Shown piece by piece: positions 12,946 through 24,600 of a DNA stretch of 64,000 nt. Source of the stretch: Xestospongia muta (taxonomy: Eukaryota; Porifera; Demospongiae; Haplosclerida; Petrosiidae); assembly GCA_963693285.1 (NCBI GenBank), contig OY848921.1:2309646-2373645 (forward strand). The letters are read 5' to 3'. A program made the position numbers and the translations under genes. The notes beneath the pieces were generated by a model, which was not told where the DNA came from, searched no databases, and worked only from the letters and a program-made list of their open reading frames with translations. Each line of letters begins with the position of its first letter. The stretch's first letter is position 1.

Positions 12946-13033
12946 TTAATCACTTTCAAGTTTTGATACTTTCTCTTAAAAATGTTTACCCAGTTCTGAC
13001 ATTGAAAAATCTGAGGAATAAAATTGGTAATTT

Positions 13034-14298
13034 CAGACATGCCAACTCTCACGAAAATTTCGTGAGTCTCACTGAATACAATTGAATCTCACGGTCTCAC
13101 GAGTAAAGATACTTACCTCACGAAAATTTGCTTATCTCTGTCTGAATTTGGTTCCATACCAAGGTAGCCACGCCTTATGTTTGTTTGGGTACGAGGCTTT
13201 AATTTCACCACGTGTTAAAACGGCGAGTAATAACATTGATGTTCAAGAGTCTCTCGAATTGGATTCTGATAATTCTACCAATATTGCTGATACTGAGAGT
13301 GAAGAAGAGGAAGCTGTTTCTTCTCCAAAAAGAAGAAGAACGGAATCACCAACAAATAAATTTGCAGGTGCCTTCAACTATAAAACAAAATTCCAGAAAA
13401 TCAGTAAATCTAGGCAAACATAACTCTGTCATGACAAAGGTAGTGGCAAAGAACCAAGCAACATTCTTAGTGGTTGCCCATGCCATATTATACATAACAT
13501 TGCTTCTAAAGCTGGTGAAGCATATACTGAAGCTACAGGGTTTGATATTGAAGATTTTTGTGTAGATATATATTACTGGTTTGACAAATCAACAAAAAGG
13601 AAGCAAGAGCTCGAAGGGTTTTGCACATTCTGTGATATATCATATTCTGCGATGATTAAGTATGTTTCAAGTAGAGTACTTTGTGAACAGATACTCTGTA
13701 CTACAGCCTTTTAATGATTTAGCACAAATGGAAACATTGAAAGATGAATTCATTTCTTATCAGCTGCTAGATGAAAGTGATGTGCCTACAGAAGTTTGGG
13801 ACAAGGCTACAATAACAGTTGATGAAGAATCTAGAGCAAGCTTGTTCTCAGCTAATGTCATTTGGGCATATCTTTCTAGTAGCAAAAGAGCAGACAATAA
13901 TCCAGAGTTTTTTTTTACCTAGTTAAGTGGCACAGCTGATTCTCACAATACCTCATATAAATACTGCTGTGGAACGTGTTTTTCTACTGTACGAAAAAAA
14001 TAAAACTCCCTTTCGACCGAACTTGGACCCTGATGAAACACTAGGAAGCATTATCACCACAAAGATGGCTCTTCCTGATCACATTCCAGCTTACAAATTT
14101 GAACCACCACAAGAACTTATTGCTATAGCAAAGAAAGCAACTAGAGAATATAACCAAGGTCATAAAAAATGACATAATATACAACACTGTAAACACAATA
14201 CAAACACAATATACTATGTATATACATGTTTACGTTATAATAATTTTGTTAAAAAATTGTTTCTCACTGAATTTGTAATTGTGAGGTTGGCATCTCTG
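13034..14298 (+). mobile_element. Decayed hAT-family DNA transposon
   Basis: The terminal inverted repeats are CAGACATGCCAACTCTCAC (13034 onward) and, read inward from 14298, CAGAGATGCCAACCTCAC. The flanks carry GTAATTT at 13027-13033 and 14298-14304, consistent with an 8-bp target-site duplication with one mismatch, as hAT elements make. Subterminal CTCACG motifs, including a CTCACGAAA/TTTCGTGAG palindrome (13048-13066), resemble transposase-binding repeats. The interior encodes hAT transposase pieces (see 13200-14172). Confidence 0.88.
13200..14172 (+). pseudogene. hAT transposase remnant
   Basis: The reading frame is interrupted. Pieces in order: an acidic/basic NLS-like stretch (ESEEEEAVSSPKRRRTESP); GCPCHIIHNIASKAGEAY and DIYYWFDKSTKRKQELEGF (about 13465-13615, a different frame); a YFVNRYSVLQPFNDLAQME block (from 13662); and the hAT C-terminal dimerisation region LTIPHINTAVERVFLLYEKNKT (about 13939-14002) to the stop near 14172. 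The S/P-H-x-N-A-x-V-E-R-x-F signature identifies the family. Frame changes and an internal stop near 13920 make it non-functional. No intact BED finger was seen. Confidence 0.85.
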
Positions 14299-14304
14299 TA
14301 ATTT

Positions 14305-14539
14305 AAAATTATCAGACTATAGTTAATTATATTATTTGTAAAACATAAAAACTTAGCTAACTTGAATGCTAAAGTAACAGACCTATCTATGTCTTAGAAG
14401 TATAATCAGCTTACGTTTGTCTAATTCATTGGTTCAATTAAATTTTAGTACACAATGAATTTAATTTATCTACATGGTTGGTCTATTTTATTAGCTGTCA
14501 TGTGATAAGCTTCTTTGGATCCACCCTACATAAAACAAA
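14305..14539. other. Short intergenic stretch before the membrane protein gene
   Basis: AT-rich DNA between the hAT element and the next ATG. No exon is seen. It presumably holds the promoter of the following gene, but no clear TATA element was identified. Confidence 0.5.
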
Positions 14540-15445
14540 ATGAAGCTTATATATTATGTAACAGTTGACTTTATAGCTGTAGGAATTGTGACAGTGGTAC
14601 CATTACTTGTCCTCATAGGATTGATCTTGTTGTATTGTGTTTATCTAAGATCTGCTGGAAGATCAATTCATCCAAACAAGGAAAGTCTTAGAAAGAGAGA
14701 CAAAAGAGGAAGGAAGATTATTCAATTTCAAATCCAATTTGCAAGAGCATTCTTTGGTGACTGGGTAATTCACAGTGAAGAGAAAGAGGGCAAACCAATA
14801 ATTATGATATTTAAGAAACCTTTTCCTTTGTGGGCACTCATTATGGTAACAATAGATCAAGTCATTATCATAGCCTATGTAACTGCTATGTTCTTTGATG
14901 TTTTAATAGTGGAAAGGAGTTATAAATGTGATCAGAATGAAGTTGGATTTGATTGCTTCATAGTTTATAATTCTTCTTATTTTACTGATCCAATAAACTG
15001 TTCTGATCCTTTATTTAATTCAGAAGAAGTAAAATTGGTCTGTTCAAAGTTTAACTTTAACTTCCCAGTTGCTGCAGCACTGGCAGGAGGACTAATGGAA
15101 TTCTTTCCTCTCCTCTTCACAGTTCCACTGTTTTTCATTATCAAATTGGCTAATGGCAACAGATTTCGTCAATGTGGTACCTATATTATACAGTGGATTG
15201 TTTTTTTACTTCTCCTTATTTGTGGATTAACAATATTGGGCAATCGTCCTGTTAGAAATTATGTTGTAGGTATAGATGTTTATGAATTTTTTACTTTCTG
15301 CTCTCTCTTTGCCATCTTACTCGCAGTTGTTGTTATGCCATGGAGTTTATTTATTAAGATTAAGTCATACAATCAAGATAATGTCACATTACCTGATGAG
15401 AATATACAACAAGCTGAAAAAGGATTTGAAGAAGCAATCTTATAA
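14540..15445 (+). CDS. Intronless multi-pass membrane protein, unrecognised
   Basis: A single open frame of 301 codons with no family I recognise. Visible features: a hydrophobic segment at about residues 9-33; a cytoplasmic-looking basic stretch SLRKRDKRGRKI (about 49-60); a second hydrophobic segment about 93-119; a loop with four Cys and NSS/NCS glycosylation sequons (about 128-170) that looks extracellular; then three more hydrophobic segments (about 175-203, 213-234, 244-269) and a polar tail. Five membrane spans are likely. The ATG follows ACAAA. Single-exon structure next to a transposon suggests a young or retrocopied, lineage-specific gene, but that is inference. Confidence 0.7.
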   Translation: MKLIYYVTVDFIAVGIVTVVPLLVLIGLILLYCVYLRSAGRSIHPNKESLRKRDKRGRKIIQFQIQFARAFFGDWVIHSEEKEGKPIIMIFKKPFPLWALIMVTIDQVIIIAYVTAMFFDVLIVERSYKCDQNEVGFDCFIVYNSSYFTDPINCSDPLFNSEEVKLVCSKFNFNFPVAAALAGGLMEFFPLLFTVPLFFIIKLANGNRFRQCGTYIIQWIVFLLLLICGLTILGNRPVRNYVVGIDVYEFFTFCSLFAILLAVVVMPWSLFIKIKSYNQDNVTLPDENIQQAEKGFEEAIL

Positions 15446-16745
15446 CCTTATATTGTATTGTCTTCATTCAATCATGATGGGATCAACTTGATGAGTATCT
15501 TTTTATTTCACTCATTTTGATCTATAAAATATCAAATATGATTTTTAATGTCCTTCACTTCATCTAAGAACTCATGTATTAAAATTGTATAAAAATATAT
15601 TTTAGAATATAGCATAGACTATCCATTGACATAGCTAAAGGCCAGGATTTGAGAATGGGGAATGATACTGGTTATGAAACATATAAGACATTAATAACAT
15701 GCCAAAATCCACTTTCACAAGTTTCATTATAAATTTTTTAAGCGTGCTAATTTTCAAGATTTGATAGTTAAAATATTATACATATTTCCAAAAAGGAGGC
15801 CTCGTGGAAAATGAAATAAAAGATTAGCCACTACAGTGAGAACAAAAACCAATACAATACTTTGAAAAAAGTTGTTCCAATTTTTTGGAAAAGCCTTTTC
15901 TCGTGCTGTACAAGTTCTTTTTGTTTTATACTACTTTTTTGAACCTGCCTCCATGACAATGACACAAAACATATAGTCATGACTGCTTTGATGACTGCAT
16001 AAATAAATCAAATTAATTTTCTAAGCAATTATATTGTAGGCTAATCAGAGAAATTGAATTGGAAAGAAAATTGTCACTACATCATTGATCAATTTCTAAC
16101 CATATTTGGCATGTTTCACTCAAAATTAGTTTCCTTCCAAAATTGGAATAAAATGTGTGTTTCAGTTTAGTGTTGCTATGGTCTAATGTTATTGCTGTCT
16201 TGTTCACTTGAGTATCACTGACTTTAAGATAAATTATATATTCCATCACCTCCTCATTCACCCCTTACACTCACTTTTATGAGAGACATAATAAATTTGG
16301 TAATTGTTGCTATAACATTCATGCTAATTATTGCTGTGGTTACTGGTAATTGTGGTAATAGTTGCTATGATAACACATGTTCTATATTAAGTGTTGCTAT
16401 GATAAATTAGAAGAAAAATTTGGAGTGATTATGGAAATAAATGGTTTCCTTCCAAAATATGTAGAAAATGGGCACTTTGGCTAAATTTTTGTCACATTTT
16501 GGTAGAAAACTGTTTTCTAGCAAAACTTGTCAATTACGTATGGAAATTAAACATTGTTCATTAATTAATGTCTGGTAGGTTTTGAAAATGTAATTGAAAA
16601 TATAATGGAAAGAAAACAATTATTTTAATCTTAAAACAATAATTGGCCTAACTCTAAGAAACTCAAAGAAAACAATATCATAAGATTGAAAAAATGGTAG
16701 TCACTTAATACATTATAATCCTTGTACTGTGCAATAACTCCATTA
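15446..16745. other. Intergenic region with dispersed repeat
   Basis: No exon seen. 15778-16036 is one copy of a dispersed repeat. Further on, about 16120-16460 contains recurring short strings (TTTCCTTCCAAAAT; GTTGCTATGATAA), suggesting older repeat debris. Confidence 0.5.
15778..16036. repeat. Dispersed repeat, copy A
   Basis: Matches 18319-18606 in the same orientation. Shared strings include AAAAAGGAGG, AAAAGCCTTTTCT.GTGC.GTACAAGTTCTTTT, ACATATAGTCATGAC and GCAATTAT....GTAGGCTAA, with moderate divergence. The two copies lie either side of the TRAF-type gene. Confidence 0.8.
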
Positions 16746-17978
16746 TTAAGAAGGTACTATCACTTTAAACAAAATACAGTCATTTTTCAAATATTGACAA
16801 TCAGTATCATCATTGTAGTGTAGTTGGTATAGAGGAAGAGGACGTGTGCTTTGACTTACTAGTTGTTCCCCTAGGTTGTCGGCGCCACTAGTAACTTTTT
16901 TACCATTGCTAACAGCTTTATAATCAAAGATATAATCATAATGATGATGGTCACCACACTGATTGAGGAGTCGTACGATAACTTTCCCTTTAAATGGCCA
17001 CTGGAGATAATAATCATAGGGTCCTGACATCATATGGGAATAAATAAGTAGAGATGTTGTGTCATATATGTTACTAGAAGAACCCACTGTTAAATCCACT
17101 CTGAAACACATCTTATATCCATGTTGTAGATAAGTGAAATAAGGCGGACTAAACCATTGGACTTTGCTATTCTTCTTTTGTGTGAAGTTTGTCATTGTAA
17201 CAAGTTTAACAACATCACCACAAACTACATCACTTATATTAGCAACTGCACACTCCAAGTTCTCCAACTTCTTAGAAAGGATTTGCATACTTTCATAAAT
17301 CATTTTAGAAGAGAGAACAGCATGCTGGACAGCTTTATCAGACAGATGTTGAGGCAGATCACAACGACGAAGCTTTTCTTGACAACCAAAATGACTAAAC
17401 TCACATTCCACTATCTGTAAGGAACATTTATCAAGATGATCTTGTAATATTCTTCGTTCTATTTTATATCCAGAACATTCATTAGGACAGTTAATAGGAT
17501 ACTTGTCACATATTGGATGATGTTCATTAACTATTACCTCATGGGTTGACTGGTACCCACAATAGCAACAATCAAAAGGACGCTTTAGACACTCCCTTTT
17601 ATGTTTCCTCATGTACTGACGTTGGTACTGTTGACCACACCCATAAGTGCAACCCTCTTGAACACATGGACACTGTTTTAAGTGGTTTTGGAGTTGACCT
17701 AGTTCTACCTTCTTGTTGCAGCTCTCAGTACACCATATCAAAAGTGTGTTGATAGTGTTGCGTTCAAAATATTTATCAGGTGACATTGTACACTCATAAT
17801 ATCGACAAATTGGACATCTTGTATCAGTTTGTTGTTTCAGATCATCTCCACATTTTCTACAGATATGGTGTCCACAACAATTAAACTGGTGTGGTTCTTC
17901 AATAATATCTAGACACAAAGGACACTCAACATCATCAGGAGGAGGACTAACAAACTGATACTTGTACTTGTTGGCCAT
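16746..17978 (-). CDS. TRAF-type E3 ligase/adaptor: RING, TRAF zinc fingers, MATH-like domain
   Basis: A 410-residue single-exon protein. An N-terminal C3HC4 RING has Cys19, Cys22, Cys34/35, His37, Cys40, Cys43, Cys55 and Cys58. A series of TRAF-type zinc fingers follows (about 90-215; repeated C-x-Y-G-C, H-x3-C patterns). A short helix (about 220-250, ILSKKLENLECAVANI) could trimerise. The C-terminal part (about 262-410; WFSPPYFTYLQHGYKMCFRVD, GPYDYYLQWPF, YLKNDCILFKVIV) matches the TRAF-C/MATH pattern. TRAF proteins are cytoplasmic adaptors and ubiquitin ligases downstream of immune receptors. Closest vertebrate layout is TRAF4/TRAF6; orthology is not claimed. The absence of introns is unusual for a TRAF and may mean a retro-derived lineage expansion. 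Confidence 0.92.
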   Translation of the reverse strand: MANKYKYQFVSPPPDDVECPLCLDIIEEPHQFNCCGHHICRKCGDDLKQQTDTRCPICRYYECTMSPDKYFERNTINTLLIWCTESCNKKVELGQLQNHLKQCPCVQEGCTYGCGQQYQRQYMRKHKRECLKRPFDCCYCGYQSTHEVIVNEHHPICDKYPINCPNECSGYKIERRILQDHLDKCSLQIVECEFSHFGCQEKLRRCDLPQHLSDKAVQHAVLSSKMIYESMQILSKKLENLECAVANISDVVCGDVVKLVTMTNFTQKKNSKVQWFSPPYFTYLQHGYKMCFRVDLTVGSSSNIYDTTSLLIYSHMMSGPYDYYLQWPFKGKVIVRLLNQCGDHHHYDYIFDYKAVSNGKKVTSGADNLGEQLVSQSTRPLPLYQLHYNDDTDCQYLKNDCILFKVIVPS

Positions 17979-18689
17979 TGCTTCGTTTCATAGGCCACAA
18001 AATTATAGGCTGTGACGTAAATCATACATGAACACCCTCCGTTGTTTTAACATGATGAAGGGATAATTTTTTGGAACACGTGTTATGTTATAAGCCTCTA
18101 ATTTTAATACTGACCGGACTGGATCAAAGTAGCTTGATAAACTACCAATTTATAGCTTGCTCTAACGCTTTAGAGTTTAGGGATCAGTTTAACGACGGAT
18201 TCTCCGGCAATACATAAGCTGTAAACCTGTTCATTATCACTACCAGGATAACTATTAAGGATGGAATTTTTCTATTGAAAGATAATTTAATCAAGTTGAA
18301 ATTATTATCGTTTCCTTTAGACATATTTACAAAAAGGAGGTCCTCATGGAAAAATGAAATGAAAAAAATTAACAATGAAAACAAAACAGAACAACACAAT
18401 ACAATACATTAACATGTACAATAGTAGTTCAAATTTTTGGACAATTAAGAAAAAAGCCTTTTCTTGTGCAGTACAAGTTCTTTTGTTTAATGCTACTTCT
18501 TTGAATCTGTCTGCATAATGATGACACATAACATATAGTCATGACCTCTTTGAGGACTGTATAAATAAAACAAATGAATATTCTGAGCAATTATTAAGTA
18601 GGCTAAAGAATGAATCACTATCTGCCTGCTTGCATACCATCAGAGATCAAATTATAAAACAATAAAGACACGTAAAAAGAAAGTAACTA
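17979..18689. other. Intergenic, with dispersed repeat copy B
   Basis: Between the divergent start of the TRAF-type gene and the 3' end of BCR. 18319-18606 is the second copy of the dispersed repeat. No exon seen. Confidence 0.5.
18319..18606. repeat. Dispersed repeat, copy B
   Basis: Same-orientation relative of 15778-16036 (see there). Its reverse-strand open frame is not supported as a gene because the matching frame in copy A is broken. Confidence 0.8.
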
Positions 18690-21600
18690 TTAAATAATTG
18701 ACTGTTTGAAACGAGATGGACCACTACTGGTTGCTGGGCTAGTGCTACTGACGTTTGAAGATGAGAGGTGACTAGGAGATGAAGAGGGAATAGGGGAAGG
18801 AGACGTGGGAGAAGTTATAGGGACAGGAGACAATGCAGAGGAACAAGATGGGGTGATAAACCCAGTTGACTGAGTAGATGAGAGTGAAGTTGAATCATCA
18901 TCTAGTGAGAGCAACTTGGAACGCTTTTTAGATGCTTTAGAAGCAGAGTTTGGAGCGCTACCTCCGAGTGAAGGCTCGTCATAGAACTCTATGGGACAGG
19001 TTAAAACAAACATTAATATATTGACGGGTGACATGACATCAAAAGCAGCTGCTGCTTGATTGCTACCGGGACGAAGCAAGTTAGGCCCAAACAATGTAGC
19101 CAAGTTATTAAGATTCATTTTGTTAACATCAGCATTAGCAGCAACACTAAAGAGTAAGGAGAAAGGTCATATGTTAAAAGGTTAATTCTTTGTAAGAGTA
19201 GAATCACTGACTTTCTCAAATGCTTGAACAGGAAAACAGCTGTCTTGAAATTTACAGGAGGCAAGGAATGGAACAGGGTCACCAAGGACTGTTCTCGAGC
19301 TTCAGGATCAGACAAAGCTAAAAAAGAGAATGTTAAAATCTACATTATAATAACATGTAGAGTTACCTAAAGCTTGAACGAAACTCATGTAGAGTTCATC
19401 AGTGAACAGCGGATCAGGCAGTTCACGAAAGTAACGTTTCAATAAACCAGCTACTGCATGGATATCTGTCTCTGAGGCTAATTGCTGAGCATGAATATAA
19501 TCTGAAGAGAAGATCATAAGAAATATTAATGAAGTGAAGCTGTTGCATTGAGTGTCAATTTTGTTTGTACCTGAATCAAAAGCCATTCTCAATTCTTGTA
19601 CATCTCTCAGTACTCCTGCTACACGATATATACCCACTTCTGATAAACCCCTCTTTTCTACTTCATCAACACAAGTTTGTACAATAAGAGGAATATCATG
19701 ACGTTCTCTCCTAAAGAGATAGAGAGAGAGATTGTCAATAACGTAAAAAGTCTATTTTCCATTTCCTTACTTAGCAACAGTTTCCATTGAAAATCCAAAC
19801 ACACCAGAACTCAACAAAGCAGGTCTCTTGCCCATAGAGGCTAAACTAGTGAAGAACTCTAGTACAAGAGTAGCCACACCCTGTGGATGAAGGGGGACTT
19901 CCACTTTACATCTCTTACTAGACTTAAGTTCCTTCACAGGTAACTAGAGAGAGAGAGACAATAATGAAAGTGAAGTATATAACAAATAATACAGTTTTAT
20001 GTTGGAATAATTGTATTCATAATAACTAATTATAACTAGTAATAACTAATAATAACTAATTATAACTAGTAATATCTAATAATAACTAATTATAACTAGT
20101 AATAACTAATAATAACTAATTATAACTAGTAATAACTAAAAATAATTATAACTAGTAATATCTAATAATAACTATTTATAACTAGTAATATTTAATAATA
20201 ACTAATTATAACTAGTAATAACTAATAACTAGTAATAACTAGTAATAACTAATAACTAACTATAATTAGTAATAACTAGTAATAACTACATACTTTGATT
20301 TTTCCAGCTGCAAACACTTCCTCCTTTAGCAAATATTTTGAGAAGATAATCACTTTTATCATATGAGCTCCAGCTATTTCTATTTCAAAGTCTTGATCCC
20401 ACAGTGCAGACAATGTAGTCAGATCCATATTGACTGGGAGAGTACGAGCTTTACGATCAAATCGACTGTACTCATCAAACTCCAGACCACAGTGAAGAGC
20501 AACTAGAGGAAAAGAGACTTATGCTCAATAACCATCTTTGTCTATCCACTTGTCACATTTTAGCTGTTCATTTCTTACTTTGTTTGGTTTTGATATCTTT
20601 AGCAGATGTAACATGTACTCTCAAAATTCCAGTCAAATAATCATCTTCTGTAACAATAATAAATCACATGACAGTCACATGATGACAACTTACCATCTGT
20701 CTGCACTTCAATGACTTCATCTTGTTCCCTAGTCAACTGTAAAATTTAAAAAGAATATCAGTCTTTTTTTATAACATTCCATAAATAACTTACATGTACT
20801 TTCTGTCTACACAGTAAATCCTGTAGCTCAAATTGTGAGAGACTAACACTTTGAACAGCTAAAGGAGATAACAATAACATATATATTAAGTACATGTATA
20901 ATATACTAATAATATACTATAATATACTGATAATATACTATCATATACAATAATACACTATAATATACTAATTAAGTACATGTATAATATACTAATAATA
21001 TACTATAATATACTAATAATATACTATCATATACAATAATACACTATAATATACTAATTAAGTACATGTATAATATACTAATAATATACTATAATATACT
21101 AATAATATACTATCATATACAATAATACACTATAATATACTAATTAAATACATTATACTTTCTATTAGTACCTTTGGGTTGTAGTTTCTTTATGGCAGAT
21201 ATCCATTGCTCTCTCTCGTCTTCATTATGAAGGAGAAAAACATATCGCTAAGAGAGAAATAAAGGGATTACTCTAATGAAATACATCACTATGAGCAAGT
21301 CCCATCTCTTATCATCTGGTCTCATAGCATGAAGACATATTCTCACACCAGCCTGAGTCTCATTCTCATACCAGTTTTGTTCTCATACTAGTATTCAGTC
21401 TCATTCTCATACCACCATTCTCATACTACTTACCTTCCCATTAGTACTAAACAGTCTCAATGGAAGAGAAGGTGATGCTACCCAATAAGACACTTGTTGT
21501 TCCTGCAACTTCTTACGAAGTTTCTCTGGTTTTGTTCCAATAAATTTGAAGTTTCGTTTCTAATTAGAAGAGAAAGAACATTATGATGAAGTAAACCATT

Positions 21601-24600
21601 AATATCTCTTACAAATGAAGCATCTTTATCAAGAGTATTGCCTTTTCTCTCTTTCTCTTTATTGTCTCTGTTCAGTTGAGCTTTTAATTCAGCTATTCTT
21701 GACTTAATTACACCTAGCTCTTGATCACTGGTCACAGGGACAGGACGAAGAGCTGAAAAGGGAAAAGCGAAATTATACCTTGCAATGTAGTACATGTACT
21801 CGACATGAGCTGTTAAAAATTAGAAAATATTTACCTTCGGGGTCTGTTGGTTGAAACCTAAGATCGTGGAGCGGAAGATACCATTTTGGTTCAAGTTTAA
21901 CTCCTTCGCCATGTCTAAATATGAAGACAATAATAATAGCAAATGTCCATTTGAAATTAGAACTATAATTTTTGTGGTTTTATTTCTCACTTGACTGATT
22001 TCTCTTTGGCAGATATTAGGACATCATGAAATAGGAAAAGACGCCTGATTTTTCTTGATCTTTCTATTAACTCAACAGTTAATTCTTGTTTGACTAACTC
22101 ACGATTGAAACCTCCACTTAACTATGGAGAGGGAGAGAGAGATATATAACAGTCAATATGTCTGATATTCCCCTTACCTGTTGAAAAGCTCTTGGGTCGT
22201 GTGTACTAGCAATAAAATCTGACATGACGTTGAGTGATTGTTTGAGGACAGAAAAATCAGGATGGTTCTCAGGTGTGTGCTGACATAAGTCCTTAAAAAT
22301 GACAAGACGGATAACAGTGCAAAGAATAGAATTAATATAACACAAACATAATACAATAATAGAGTATGTAATATAATATAATATAGTAGATATGACATTG
22401 CTACACATAATAATTTATTCACTTACTGTCAATACTAGAGAATAGCTCTGTAATCTTTCAATTGGTTTTCTCAGCAACTCTATAGAACAAAAAAATTCCA
22501 ATCTATTACATCATCATGACATCATCATTAACTCACCATTGACATTAGGGACATCTTTGAATTGTGAGGAGACAGTCACACGAACATCCTACAAATAAAT
22601 AAGTTTGTATAATCACTGGCAGCAGTAGGTATATGGAATTAAATAAATACTGACAGAAGTAGAAGAGAGCAATAATTGCAGTAAACATAGCAGTAAGTAA
22701 AGATAATAAATGACAGAAAAAAGCACAGTGATATTTACTTTGTAACTCACATCTAAAAACTTCTTGAAGTTGGGGTCTTGTTTTGAGCGTTCCAGACAGT
22801 CCAAAGATCTCCGATACATCTCAACGTAGTCCTTATATAATTTAAGATTCTTGCACTACACAAGTTGAAGACAAAAGAAGAGTCAATGTCACACACACAC
22901 ACACACAAGCTAAATAATATCTTAAAAGCTACACTATTTGACCAGCAAATAGATTTCAGTCTGTCAGCTTGAGCCAGCAAGCTGAGCGTCAATAAATTAA
23001 GGGAAAAAGAGGAAGAAAGTAGCAGCTAACACCTTACACTACTGGAGTCAAGTTTACTCAGCCATTCTCTTTATATACTAATACCAGATGAAGGGTCATA
23101 CCAACAAGTGATATTACAAGGTGAGTACAATGGTATGTATCAATATGGTATCGCTCTAACTTACAAAACACTACGTAACAACTATGCAACAACGTAAGAA
23201 CAGTCGCTCATAAAGAATACCTTTAAAGGATGTATTTACTTCAAACAATGACAAGTCCCAATAAAGGGACTCTTTAGGATTACACTGCACGCTATGTAGA
23301 CACCATTTAAGTAATTGATTGGAAGCAAAGCTCATCAAAGAATGATAAAATTGTGCAGTCTTGTTTAGATAAAGCTGTCACCACGGCATTGTGCAATCTT
23401 TAATATTACTATTACTATTATATATTACTATTACCAGACTATGTCTGGTCACCACACATATATACCTGTTTCTATTGTTATTCCTACAGTCACATACAAC
23501 ATTAGCACAACATTATGCTACTTAACAGATACCTATAGCATCATCACTATTGTTCTCTTCTAATGACACTCACATTTTTCTTAACTCTTACAGTAGGTCT
23601 ATAATGACTAGAGACATCACTACAATCTTCATATTGTTTATAACATGGTAAGGAAGAATAAAGAGGACTACTGCGACAAAAATCCATCTTTAGTAACAAC
23701 TATATCTTCTCTACTATCTCTCTGACTATCTCTCTGCAAACTCAACACTCCTTTTATACAGCTGGACATGAAACCTTACAACCCAGTATCAATATGTACA
23801 TGTAACTTAATACATGTACTTGTACATACTAAACTAGTGACTTAAACCATTAACACTGGAAGTGACTAAGTAGGTCAGTTGAGAAATGGGCATGTGAGCC
23901 AAGGAGTACACCCTGTGGTATGTGTTAAGTAGAGAAGAACCCAGTAAAACTTCATATAATGAAATATTATATATATATCGTCATTTAAACTGAAAACATC
24001 AAAGGACTAGTTAATGACGTGTGTGCAAAGATAATGAAATGACGTGTGTGGAGTCATATTTACTATATCATTTAAGTTACTGCGATACATGACGGTCATT
24101 TCTTAGGAATTTACATGATAACAGGAAAGACTTCAGTTAACAAAGCATTATCTCATAATATAAACTGATAAACTTCAGTGATGTATTTCCTTGAATAGAT
24201 GCATGGTCTAAAATTAACACCTGGGTAATTTGAACCAAAATAGTAAACAAAGCCCACACCCTTCCCACATCTAGTTCTATGTACTTGTGCTGTTCCTATT
24301 CATTATGCTTCAAAATGTCAAAGCACAAGTTGTTCTTTCTTTCTTTCTTTCTTTCTTTCTTTCAAGCTTATAGTTGTTAACTGTATAAAAAATATCCCAG
24401 CAAGATGCTGTGAAAGATTTTAGCAAAAATGTTATTATGTGAATGATTGTTACTAGAATAATGACCTTCCTCGTTTAGAGGCCTAATCAAAAATCTTGGA
24501 AAAGAAATAAAGCACAAGGCCTCTATCTGAGGAAATACAGTAAATATTATAGCAATGATATATTCTGACTAGTTATCCTTGTCATGGTATACTAAAGGGT

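Noticed and set aside
22900..23010. Possible extra BCR exon (LLAQADRLKSIC)
   Set aside because: Exon 3 joins 22751-22855 directly in phase, giving the expected DH sequence GDFFLDLCKNLKLYKDYVEMY; the extra segment has no match and is not needed.
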